Source: JAADCS01 sp964473735 (GTDB taxonomy: Bacteria; Hydrothermota; Hydrothermia; LBFQ01). From it: a stretch of DNA of 55,656 nucleotides. Below the pieces are notes generated by a model. That model did not search any database, was not told the DNA's origin, and saw nothing but the letters and a program-made list of their open reading frames with translations. Positions 47,597 through 55,656 of the stretch are shown piece after piece; position 1 is the stretch's first letter, and each line of letters opens with the position of its first letter. The position numbers were made by a program, and so were the translations under genes. The stretch is taken from positions 1 through 55,656 of the forward strand of contig CAYYQD010000007.1 in assembly GCA_964473735.1 (NCBI GenBank). Reading direction: 5' to 3'.

Positions 47597-49501
47597 ATGA
47601 TGTTCTTAGTGTCCTACTTCTCCGTAGGTGATACGTGGCAGCCTAAGGAGGCTTTCTTTCTGAAAGAGCATAAAACCCTAAAGGCCCGCGGGGATTACGG
47701 CCTATACGATTGGCCCGACGTGAGCCTCCCCCCCTACGACGTCAGGAAGTACGTCATAAGGATGGGGGTATGGGGTGGAACGGTTCAGTACGCCCACGTG
47801 ACCGTTAAGGTGGCGGGAAGGTCCGCCGTCGACACCGTCCTCCTCAACTTCGGGTGGCCAACAACGGACAGCGTTAAGTACAACGGCTCTCCCGTCCCCT
47901 TTACGATATCGGGGACGGACTCGGCCCAAAAGCTGATAGTACCCCTACCTTCTACGTTGAACCCCGGGGACACGGGCTACATAGACGTCTTCTACCACGG
48001 CTCCCCTCCCACGTCCGGATGCATGAGCTACGGCGGGGGCCTGACCGTAGAGAGCTCCTCTTGGGTCTATACCGATAACGAGCCTTACGGTTTCAGATGC
48101 TGGGTTCCCTCCTACGACCAGCCCTACGAGAAGGCGGACGAGGGGGTGGAGTTCTTCATAGAGACGGACAGTAGCCTTGAGGTGGTGGCGAACGGCGTCC
48201 TCATGGATACGACCACCTCCGCCGGCCTGAGGACGTGGCACTACGTCCATTCCCATCCCGTGGCACCCTACCTGATAACCTTCGCCGTAAGGGACCTCGT
48301 GGCCAACGAATACACGTGGAACTACGGCTCCATAACCATGCCCGTAAGGGCGTGGGTTTTAGCCTCCGACCCCTCATCGTGGGGGGACAGTCTGACCTAC
48401 ATGCTAACCGCCTTCTCCACACGGTACGGCGTCTATCCCTTCGCTGATGAGAAGTACGAGCAGAGCAGCGTCCTGCCCGGCGGGTGGGCTATGGAGGACC
48501 AGACCAACTCCTTCTTCGGAGGGTACTACTCTTCGTGGGTTCAGGCCCACGAGATGTCCCATCAGTGGTGGGGAGACAACGTTACGTGCGGGACCTTTAA
48601 GGATATATGGCTGAACGAGGGGTTCGCTACGTACAGCGAGATAGTGTGGCGGGAGCACGTAGGGGGGTGGAGCGCTTACAGGAGCTACTACGATTCCAGA
48701 GTTGATTCCGCCGTATTTCGCTGGGCCGAAAACCCCGGAAAGCCCGTGTATAACCCCGGACCCACCATGGGCGACGCCTTCTCCGTCTACACCTACAACA
48801 AGGGGGCTGCCGTCCTGCACATGCTCCGCTACGTCTTAGGCAAGGACACCGCCCTCTTCTTCGGGGCCCTGAGGTACTACAGGAGCCGACACGAGGGTTC
48901 CTACGCCCTGACCGGCGACTTCGTAAGCGACGTCCAGACCTTCACGGGCAGGGACCTTGGCTGGTTCTTCAACGAGTGGGTGTATCAACCGGGATGGCCC
49001 GTCTACGACGTCAGGTGGAACAGGATAAACGACGGTGGGAGCTGGAGGCTTTTACTGTGGGTGGAGCAGACCCAACCGGCCGGTGCCCCCACCTTTAAGA
49101 TGCCAATAGAGGTCAGGGTATTTACGCCGTCGGGGGACACGACGGTGGTGATATGGGACAGCCTTGACGTCCAGCACTTCTGGATAACCCTGAGCGACAG
49201 GCCGGACAGCCTCCTGTGGGATCCGGACAACTGGATTCTGGAGCAGCACTCCGTGGCCTACGACCCGTACCTGTCCGTATCCGAGATGGCCGGAAGGGAG
49301 CGCATGGGAAGGGACATAAGGGTTGAGGTATCGGGGAGATGGGTGACGGTTTTCCCTCCCCTGTCCGGGGGGTACGTCGCCGTGTACGATGGTAGCGGCA
49401 GGAGGGTGGCCCATGGAAAGAACACGTTGAGACTACACCTCCGCAAGGGAGTCTATTACGTAAAGAGTGGAGGTAAAGTGAAGGCTTTCGTAGTGAAGTA
49501 A
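47597..49501 (+). CDS. Secreted M1 family aminopeptidase with C-terminal sorting domain
   Basis: A 634-residue gluzincin. The zinc site HEMSHQWWGD begins at His318 (His318, Glu319, His322) with NEGFATYSE about 18 residues on. The substrate motif usually written GAMEN reads GWAMEDQT here, with Asp in place of Asn. The C-terminus (VAVYDGSGRRVAHG ... HLRKGVYYVKSGGKVKAFVVK) is a sorting-type domain. N-terminal hydrophobicity (MMFLVSYFSVG) is modest. It should remove residues from peptides outside the cell or at its surface. Confidence 0.88.
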   Translation: MMFLVSYFSVGDTWQPKEAFFLKEHKTLKARGDYGLYDWPDVSLPPYDVRKYVIRMGVWGGTVQYAHVTVKVAGRSAVDTVLLNFGWPTTDSVKYNGSPVPFTISGTDSAQKLIVPLPSTLNPGDTGYIDVFYHGSPPTSGCMSYGGGLTVESSSWVYTDNEPYGFRCWVPSYDQPYEKADEGVEFFIETDSSLEVVANGVLMDTTTSAGLRTWHYVHSHPVAPYLITFAVRDLVANEYTWNYGSITMPVRAWVLASDPSSWGDSLTYMLTAFSTRYGVYPFADEKYEQSSVLPGGWAMEDQTNSFFGGYYSSWVQAHEMSHQWWGDNVTCGTFKDIWLNEGFATYSEIVWREHVGGWSAYRSYYDSRVDSAVFRWAENPGKPVYNPGPTMGDAFSVYTYNKGAAVLHMLRYVLGKDTALFFGALRYYRSRHEGSYALTGDFVSDVQTFTGRDLGWFFNEWVYQPGWPVYDVRWNRINDGGSWRLLLWVEQTQPAGAPTFKMPIEVRVFTPSGDTTVVIWDSLDVQHFWITLSDRPDSLLWDPDNWILEQHSVAYDPYLSVSEMAGRERMGRDIRVEVSGRWVTVFPPLSGGYVAVYDGSGRRVAHGKNTLRLHLRKGVYYVKSGGKVKAFVVK

Positions 49502-49535
49502 AACACCTCTCTGGAATAACACACTGTTGCGGGTT

Positions 49536-49541
49536 TAAAAT
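49536..49541 (+). promoter_or_regulatory. -10 element of the barrel/TPR fusion gene
   Basis: TAAAAT, 13 bases before the ATG at 49555. The intervening GAGGGGTAAGG could act as a short ribosome-binding leader. Confidence 0.45.
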
Positions 49542-49554
49542 AGAGGGGTAAGGT

Positions 49555-51156
49555 ATGGGTTTTGTATTCTGGTACCTGGGCAACGGTTCTGAGTACGCTC
49601 TGGTGCCACGGAGCGTAAGCGTATTTCACAGGGAGTACTTCGTCGGCTTCAGACAGGAGGAGGTGTCCTTCGCCACGGACAGGATGTTCGGCACCCTGAA
49701 GGGCGGGTACCTGACCGGGATAGAGAGGACCGACGACTACGGGAACGTCGTTGGCGATTACGACGCCGTGTTCATAGGGAGCAACGTCATCTTCATGAAC
49801 TCCCCCATCACCTCCTACGGCTGGAGCTTCGGCGTGGGGCCGGGGGTACTGCTCTCAAAGATATACAACTACACGGACTACGCCTTAACGTTCAACGCTG
49901 CGGCCGTGGGAAACCTCAAGGGGGGGAGCGTCCTCATCCTCCTGCAAAACGTAGGGTACGGTAAGGTACTTCCCACACCGGAGCTCTACGTACGGGGTTT
50001 GTCCCACAACCAGAACTTCAGCTTCGGCCCCTTCCTGCGTCTCTTCGGAGACAGGGATATAGACGGGGGTTTTATCTTCGTCGGAAACCTATCCGTGCTT
50101 CAGCTAAGGGTATCTCCGTCCTTGAAGAACGCCCTGGCCGGACTATCGCTTGAAGTGGGTCCCTTTACCTTCGTTTATGACTACGAGTACTACTGGATCG
50201 GCTACTCTACCCACCGCATCGGTTTCAACGTCTCGTGGGGTAAGCAGAGGGCCCTTGAGGAGAGGATAGAGAGACACGAGAGGATGTTGGCCGAGCACGA
50301 GAGGAAGATAGAGAGTCAGGAGAGGGAGATAAGGAAGCTGAAAGGGCGGATAAAGGCCCTTGAAGGTAAGGCCCGGGAGTACGCCCGGAACTTGGTGAAG
50401 CAGGCCGAGGAGGAAGAGGATCCCCAGAGGGCCCTCCAGAAGCTGGAGATAGCCTACGCCTTTGATACCACCCTGAAGGTCCAGAGGAAGATACTCTCCC
50501 TGAAGGAGAGGATCGTGGCCAAACGTAAGAGCTCCGGAATGAGGAAGGTTAAAATACTGCTAAAGAACGGTCTGTACTCCGAGGCCCTCGCCGAGGTCCT
50601 GATGCTGGTGGAGGAGTTCCCGGACGATCCGGAGATAATGAAGCTCTACAGGAGGGTGAAGAGGACGGTGGAGGCTAAAAAGAACTCCGAGAGGATCCTG
50701 AAGAAAGCCGAGGAAAAGTACGCGGAGAACAGGGTGGAAAAGGCGAAGAGGCTCATAGAGGAGGGAAGGTACGTTGAGGCCGCTCGTATAGTTTCCACCC
50801 TTCCACCCAGCGCCGAGAAGATAAGCCTGCAGAGGAGCCTCAAGGAGGCGGCCGTTAGGTACGTTGAGACGGCGAAGGGGTACATAGAGAGGGAGGATTG
50901 GGCAAAGGCCAAGTACTACCTTGAGAAGGCCCTGAAGGTCTATCCCCTTACGGAGGCTACGGCCCTGCTCTCGTACGTTGAGAGTAAGATGCGCAAGAGT
51001 GCCCACGTGCATTACCTGAAGGCCCTTGATCTATACCAGAAAGGGGACATCGTCGGAGCCTTCGCCCACATAAAGGAGGCTTACCTCCTTGACCCCAAGA
51101 ACGAGCGCTACAGGAACGTGTATTACAGGCTGAAGGCCGCCCTAAAGGAGGACTAA
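49555..51156 (+). CDS. Beta-barrel-like protein fused to coiled coil and TPR domain
   Basis: A 533-residue protein. Residues 1-232 are beta-rich and porin-like (GFVFWYLGNGSEYA; FTFVYDYEYYWIGYSTHRIGF) as in PorV-type barrels. Residues 235-275 are a strong coiled coil (ERIERHERMLAEHERKIE). Residues 285-533 are TPR-like helices (LKNGLYSEALAEVLMLVEEFPDDPEIM; YHYLKALDLYQ-type repeats). No clear signal peptide. The order suggests an outer-membrane anchor with a periplasmic scaffold; this is inference. It is followed by the giant Ig-like gene with a 2-base gap. Confidence 0.7.
   Translation: MGFVFWYLGNGSEYALVPRSVSVFHREYFVGFRQEEVSFATDRMFGTLKGGYLTGIERTDDYGNVVGDYDAVFIGSNVIFMNSPITSYGWSFGVGPGVLLSKIYNYTDYALTFNAAAVGNLKGGSVLILLQNVGYGKVLPTPELYVRGLSHNQNFSFGPFLRLFGDRDIDGGFIFVGNLSVLQLRVSPSLKNALAGLSLEVGPFTFVYDYEYYWIGYSTHRIGFNVSWGKQRALEERIERHERMLAEHERKIESQEREIRKLKGRIKALEGKAREYARNLVKQAEEEEDPQRALQKLEIAYAFDTTLKVQRKILSLKERIVAKRKSSGMRKVKILLKNGLYSEALAEVLMLVEEFPDDPEIMKLYRRVKRTVEAKKNSERILKKAEEKYAENRVEKAKRLIEEGRYVEAARIVSTLPPSAEKISLQRSLKEAAVRYVETAKGYIEREDWAKAKYYLEKALKVYPLTEATALLSYVESKMRKSAHVHYLKALDLYQKGDIVGAFAHIKEAYLLDPKNERYRNVYYRLKAALKED
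51145..51152 (+). promoter_or_regulatory. Shine-Dalgarno site of the Ig-like gene
   Basis: AAGGAGGA, 5 bases before the ATG at 51158, a case where an internal operon gene uses a conventional ribosome-binding site. Confidence 0.6.
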
Positions 51157-51157
51157 A

Positions 51158-54100
51158 ATGCTGGTGTCCCTTCTGCTCTCTTACTCCTTCTTTACGAAGG
51201 AGTACCGGTTCGGGCTTCCCGTTTCGGGGGCCCTTGATGCCGTGAGATACGGAGGAGGATTCATGTACTCCCTATCGTCGGACAGCTTCCCCGCTCTTAT
51301 GGAGGTTGACAGCTCCGGAAGCGTCCTCGCGGTAAGGAGGCTACCCCCCGCCTTGGATAAAGTGCGCAGACTGAAAGTTTTATACGACGCCCTGTGGGGT
51401 GGGACGGGTACGAAGGCCTTGAGGATACTCTGGCCGGACAGCGCTAAAGGGATAAATTTCAGCCCGGATACCGTGGTGTCCGTACTACCCTTAGGGGGAG
51501 ATACGGCCGTTGTCCTCCTGTTCGTCCCATTCACCTCATACAACTTCTACAGGCTGGTCCTCATCGCGGGCGACAGCGTCCTCAGTGCCTCGGACCTCGT
51601 AGGCGTAAGACCGAATAACTGGTACGGGTTCGGCGATATGGGGGATATATCCTCCGGGGCCATAATCCTCGCCGTATTGGAGGGCGAAAACGACTTCTAC
51701 GTAGCGAGCGTCAATCCCAGTTTGAGTGGCATCTCGTGGGTGAAGAAGGTGGAGCTTCCGTCGTACCTGAGTATCCTCCAGGGGGATCTGTACCTTGACG
51801 TCCTGCCCGACGGTAAGATAGTGGTGGCGTATACGGTGGATAGTGCCTCCTACACTCGCTGGGCTTACACCNNNNNNNNNNNNNNNNNNNNNNNNNNNNN
51901 NNNNNNNNNNNNNNNNNNNNNNNNNNNNNNNNNNNNNNNNNNNNNNNNNNNNNNNNNNNNNNNNNNNNNNNTTATCTGCCCCCGGCACGTACGGTGGTGT
52001 GGTGATCGTAGATACCTCCGGGAGCGTACTCTCCTCTTACGCTTTCGCCTCCTCCTCCTACATATCCGGACTGACCTACGATCCCGCAGGATACACCCTC
52101 CTCGGTACCGGCACGGGCGATTCCACCGTGGTCTTTTTGAGACAGACGTCCAGCTTCGGCCCCTGCGACACCCTCCCCGTGACTATGGCCACGGCCACCG
52201 TATTCGCATCCGTGTCCGAACCTACAGTCTCCATAAGCCCCTCGGGGATGTTTCCGTACTCCAGAGTACGTTATTCCTTTACATCGGCGCTGCTCCCCTC
52301 AACCTCAACCCCATGCTCTACGTCCGTTTCCACGTCGGACACCATCCCCCCCACCGTACTCTCAACCTACCCGGCGAACGGTGCCGTAAACGTCCCCGAG
52401 AGCACGACTGTGGTGGTGGTATTCTCCGAGGCCATAGACACCGCCACCTTTAACACTTCTAACGTGTCCCTATCTCCGTCCGTTGCGTATTACCCCAGCT
52501 GCTTATCACCCGATACCTGCATCATCACACACTCCCCCTTCCCGACGAGTACCACCGTGAGCGTGTCCCTCGGAGCGGGAATAACGGATTTAGCCTCCAA
52601 CCCCCTCACCCCTTCCCCTTACTCCTTTTCCTTCTCCACGCGCTCTTCCGCACCGACAACCGACACACCCCGGGTGATACTGACCTCTCCCGACAGCGGA
52701 GAGATTAACGTGCCTCTGAACGTAAATATCGGGGTGTGGTTCTCCTCACCCGTGGATACCACGACGGTTCGTCCCGGGAACGTACGTATAAGGGGGTGGG
52801 ACGGCAGCAGCGTTGCCACCTACACCTTTACCCGCACCTGCCCCACCTCGCTCTTCTGCGTCCTCAATCCTTTCCCACGTTTCAGACCCGCCGAGGAGGT
52901 GGCCGTTCGCTTTACGGCGGGTATAACAGATATAAGCGGGACAGTTTCCATAGTACCCAGAACGGTCATATTCAGGACGCAGGAGGTGGATACCAGTCGT
53001 CCGGTGGTGGTCTTTACCCTTCCGGACAGCGGTGCCACCGGGGTTCCCACCAACAGCAACGTAGGAGTGCAGTTCTCAAAGAGTATGGACACCACCACCC
53101 TCTCCGGAAACGTCAGCATAACGGGGAGCGTGTCTGGGTCCCACGGGTACTTCGTCTCCTGCCCCAGCGACGACTATTGCACCCTTGACCCTTACCCCGA
53201 CTTCTCCATCGGGGAGGAGGTCGTGGTGGAGTTCAGCGATCGCATTCTCTCCAGGGACGGGTACGCCCTCGTCCCGAAGACTGTCATATTCTCAACCGGC
53301 GGGGGTTCGGACACGGTCCCACCCACGGTCCAGATAGTGGCCCCACCTAACGATACGCTGGTGGTGTTCAACGCCGGAGAGATTATCCGGGCCTACGTGA
53401 GCGACGGGGGAAGTGGGATCCAGAGGGTGGATTGGGTGTTGGGCAGTAGTACTTACAGCGCCCCCACCAACTGCGAGGGCGGTCTGTACTCGGACCCGGA
53501 TACCTCGTGTTTAAGTGTGCCCGCCCTATCCGGAGGTACCTACCTGCTCAAGGCGATAGCCTTTGACCGCAGCAGCAACGCCGCTTACGATAGCGTGTGG
53601 GTGGTCTTTAACGACACGGTTCCGCCCTACCTCGTACTGACCGAACCTTCCAACGGGGACGTGGGGGTGTCCCCGCATACCGACATACGGTTGGTGTTCT
53701 CGGAGAGTATGGATACCTCTACGTTCGGCTCGGTATCTATCACCGTGGGATCCACGGCCTACACTTACAACCACGTGTGGGAGGACATGGAGATACTCCG
53801 CCTTTCCCCCTCCTCTCCTTTCCCGTACGACAGCGTGGTCAGGGTGGCGGTCTCCTCCTTTACGGACCTCGCGGGTAATGCCATGGTACCGGACACCTTC
53901 TCCTTCCGTATAGTGTCCAACGCCTCCGTCTCCGCTACGGTTATCTCCGTCTCACCGGATACGATTTACGTCGGCTCCGGCGACAGCGTGGAGGTCAGGG
54001 GGGTCGTCCTATCCACCTACCCCATAGTGGGCGCCGATTTGATACTTGACGGGGACAGTAGCATCCCCATGGTGGCCATAGACGGCGCTTACGATGAGGT

Positions 54101-54488
54101 TGAGGAAACGGTAGCCGTGAAGATTTACACGGAGAAGGAGGGGACCCACACGGTCGTAATAAGGGGCAGAAACGCGTACGATTACGGAGCGTCGCCCACG
54201 GCCAACTTCTACGTCCTGAAGGTGCCTTTCCTCAGTAAGGATAACGTCGTGGTCTATCCCAACCCGACGAAGGGGAGGGCTAAGGTGCGCTTCATCTTAG
54301 GGGACGACGCCTACGCCTCCATAGAGGTGTTTGACCTGAAGAGCCGCAGGGTGTTCCACAAGGAGGATATGTACAGGGGGTTCAGGACTCACACCGTTGA
54401 CCTTCCGAACCTGCCTCCCGGCCTGTACCTCCTGAGGATAAAAGCCAAGGGACAGAAGGTTGAAAAGTGGTTCTCCGTCGTCCGTTAG
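51158..54488 (+). CDS. Giant secreted protein with Big_5 Ig-like domains and C-terminal sorting domain, broken by an assembly gap
   Basis: One gene split by 100 Ns at 51872-51971. The reading frame changes across the Ns because 100 is not a multiple of three, so the true gap length differs. The first 238 residues are a propeller-like domain. After the gap there are three to four bacterial Ig-like (Big_5) domains, each with PANGA or PDSGA-type starts and a [VI].FS[EK][AS][MI]D motif, then a VPP-type Ig domain and a full type IX-like sorting domain (VYPNPTKGRAKVRF ... LPPGLYLLRIKAKG). It is probably a cell-surface or secreted adhesin-like protein. Confidence 0.82.
51872..51971. other. Assembly gap (100 N) inside the giant secreted protein gene
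   Basis: A block of 100 Ns; the flanks share no obvious overlap, unlike the gap at 22958. Confidence 0.95.
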
Positions 54489-54499
54489 GAGGCTGAAGC

Positions 54500-54523
54500 G
54501 TACTGGCCCCGTGGGGTACGTTT
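54500..54523 (+). terminator. Weak hairpin after the giant secreted protein gene
   Basis: CGTA...CCCC-GT-GGGG...TACG followed by TTT. The loop is tight, so this is only a possible terminator. Confidence 0.2.
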
Positions 54524-54529
54524 CGGGAG

Positions 54530-54535
54530 TATAAT
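54530..54535 (+). promoter_or_regulatory. -10 element of tRNA-Ala
   Basis: TATAAT, 12 bases before the first base of the tRNA. Confidence 0.6.
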
Positions 54536-54547
54536 ACGCTCTCGTCT

Positions 54548-54620
54548 GGGGCGGTAGCTCAGGTGGGAGAGCGCCGGAATCGCACTCCGGAGGTCGGGGG
54601 TTCGAGTCCCCTCCGCTCCA
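54548..54620 (+). tRNA. tRNA-Ala, anticodon CGC
   Basis: A 73-base cloverleaf: acceptor GGGGCGG/CCGCTCC with the alanine identity pair G3-U70, anticodon stem CCGGA/TCCGG around the loop ATCGCAC (anticodon CGC, reads GCG), T-arm GGGGG-TTCGAGT-CCCC and discriminator A. The 3' CCA is not encoded. An AT-rich gene begins 46 bases downstream. Confidence 0.96.
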
Positions 54621-54665
54621 TTTTGGTGGGAAGGGGTGGGGTTATTGGTGCTATCTAAGAAAACA

Positions 54666-55544
54666 ATGATAGAAATTTTACTTGGAATAGTAATCATAGT
54701 ACTCCTAATCGTACTTATTTTTCTTTCACTTAAAAGGGCAAAAGTTGAATCGCAAGATATAGAAACTGCTATATACAGGGTATGGGAAGAATCCAGATTG
54801 AGTGAGAAAATAGGCGAGTTAGCAATCCATGCCAAAGAAATAAAAGAAGTACATAAATCTATTGAGCAAATGCTCCGAGTACCTACTGAAAGGGGAGCAT
54901 TTGGTGAAATATCTCTTGAAACAATACTTTCTGATCAACTTCCTAAAGATATGTTTGGAATTAGAAAAAAGGTCCTTGATGGGAAAATTCCTGATGCTTA
55001 CATCCAATCAACAGTCGGCATTATTTGTATAGACTCTAAGTTTCCATTAGAAAATTATAGAAGGATGATAGAATCTGGTGATGTCAAAGAAAAAGAGAAA
55101 TTTAAAAAACAATTCCTCAAGGATGTAGAAACACACTTTGATAAAATAGTGAAAGATTACATCCATCCTGAAAAAGGATCCGCGGATTTTGCCTTTGCAT
55201 ATATACCGTCAGAAAGTGTTTATTCATTTTTGGTAAACGAAGGTTTTGAATTACTTCGAGAGTATGCAAAAAAGGGAGTTCAAGTAGTCTCTCCACTAAC
55301 TTTATCCCATAAAATTGAACTTATAAAAGCAGGTGTTCAAGCGAAGAAGCTTTCAGAAAAGGCAGAAAAAGTAAAAAATGATCTCATCAGTCTTTCCAAG
55401 CAGTTTGAAAATGTTGACAAAATATGGCGAACATTTTATAAAACACACGTTAAAAATTTGACCAATAAAGCAGAGGAGTTGGATAAAGCATACCAAAAGT
55501 TGCGAAATGAATTTGATAGAATTTCAAAATTGTCGGAAGAATAA
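54666..55544 (+). CDS. rmuC: RmuC family protein, AT-rich
   Basis: A 292-residue RmuC: an N-terminal membrane helix (IEILLGIVIIVLLIVLIFLSL), a short helical region, then the RmuC domain with RGAFGEISLETIL at about 78-90, IDSKFPLENYRRM at about 123-135, FAFAYIPSESVY at about 167 and a C-terminal coiled coil. RmuC limits inversions and recombination at repeats. It is shorter than E. coli RmuC (about 475). Base composition is very AT-rich against GC-rich neighbours, a sign of transfer. ATG 54666 is preferred over upstream GTG codons. Confidence 0.9.
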   Translation: MIEILLGIVIIVLLIVLIFLSLKRAKVESQDIETAIYRVWEESRLSEKIGELAIHAKEIKEVHKSIEQMLRVPTERGAFGEISLETILSDQLPKDMFGIRKKVLDGKIPDAYIQSTVGIICIDSKFPLENYRRMIESGDVKEKEKFKKQFLKDVETHFDKIVKDYIHPEKGSADFAFAYIPSESVYSFLVNEGFELLREYAKKGVQVVSPLTLSHKIELIKAGVQAKKLSEKAEKVKNDLISLSKQFENVDKIWRTFYKTHVKNLTNKAEELDKAYQKLRNEFDRISKLSEE

Positions 55545-55603
55545 TCTCAGTACGTCCTCTAACCAGACGTTATCCTCCCTCCTCCTCCAACATAGATTAC
55601 CGA

Positions 55604-55656
55604 TTACCCTACGCTACCCTCCATCTCCAGCTCTATCAGTCGGTTCAGCTCAACGG
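55604..55656 (-). CDS. Possible C-terminal end of a minus-strand gene, cut by window edge
   Basis: A minus-strand frame reads VELNRLIELEMEGSVG followed by TAA at 55606-55604. The helical, charged tail looks coding, but it is only 16 residues and no family can be named. Confidence 0.3.
   Translation of the reverse strand, partial: VELNRLIELEMEGSVG

Overview
The window reads as chromosomal DNA of a diderm, probably thermophilic bacterium with a GC-rich, AGG/ATA-rich codon style and proteins rich in Lys, Glu and Arg. Diderm features are several lipoproteins, a LolC/E-type permease, an LpxH-like phosphatase, a DUF374 acyltransferase, beta-barrel-like proteins and five secreted proteins with a C-terminal sorting-type domain. 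The mix (archaemetzincin, DGGGP-synthase-like UbiA, Cys-type CcmE, sorting domains outside an obvious Bacteroidetes background) fits poorly studied thermophilic candidate phyla such as WOR-3 or Hydrothermae. That placement is inference; no rRNA is present. Two 100-N assembly gaps occur (22958-23057 and 51872-51971).

Layout. 1-8.6 kb: left-edge gene fragment, TPR lipoprotein, barrel enzyme, cytochrome c, trpS, glycosyltransferase, M3 peptidase, BamD-like lipoprotein and a NadD-RNase HI fusion. 8.6-10.6 kb (minus): propeller lipoprotein, tadA, lipB. 10.9-15.1 kb: prfB with its programmed frameshift, a Sco protein, a barrel protein and a secreted 27-residue-repeat protein. 15.1-17.3 kb (minus): archaemetzincin, DUF2905, smpB, glycosyltransferase. 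17.4-22.8 kb: pdxS-parA-parB, a conserved unknown, a cation exchanger. 23-27.3 kb: a gap and a palindromic repeat, ubiA, then ilvE-yjbQ-unknown-LPLAT. 27.8-34.4 kb: copper ATPase, roadblock protein, lpxH-like, cupin, lolC-like, comEC. 34.4-37.5 kb: secreted propeller, mini secreted protein, helical unknown. 37.6-44.7 kb: purC, enoyl-CoA hydratase, then a minus cluster of adaptor, ccmE, mfd and a large secreted protein. 45-47.6 kb: nuoB-ribA-unknown-queE. 47.6-54.5 kb: secreted M1 peptidase, barrel/TPR fusion, giant Ig-like secreted protein. 54.5-55.7 kb: tRNA-Ala(CGC), then a strikingly AT-rich rmuC and a gene end at the right edge.

The most consistent signal is promoter architecture. About thirty transcription-unit heads, on both strands, carry a -10-like TA(A/G)AAT or TATAAT hexamer only 5-13 bases before the start codon, with no room for a Shine-Dalgarno leader. 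This implies widespread leaderless transcription. In five places the stop codon of the preceding gene forms the first half of the next gene's -10 (TAG|AAT or TAA|AAT). The motif also revises several start sites, for example the cytochrome c, ubiA, nuoB, the PorV-like gene and the 390-residue helical protein. Other leads are the NadD-RNase HI fusion, a dispersed 38-bp palindromic element, an AT-rich patch inside queE, a 27-residue solenoid and a Cys-type CcmE.
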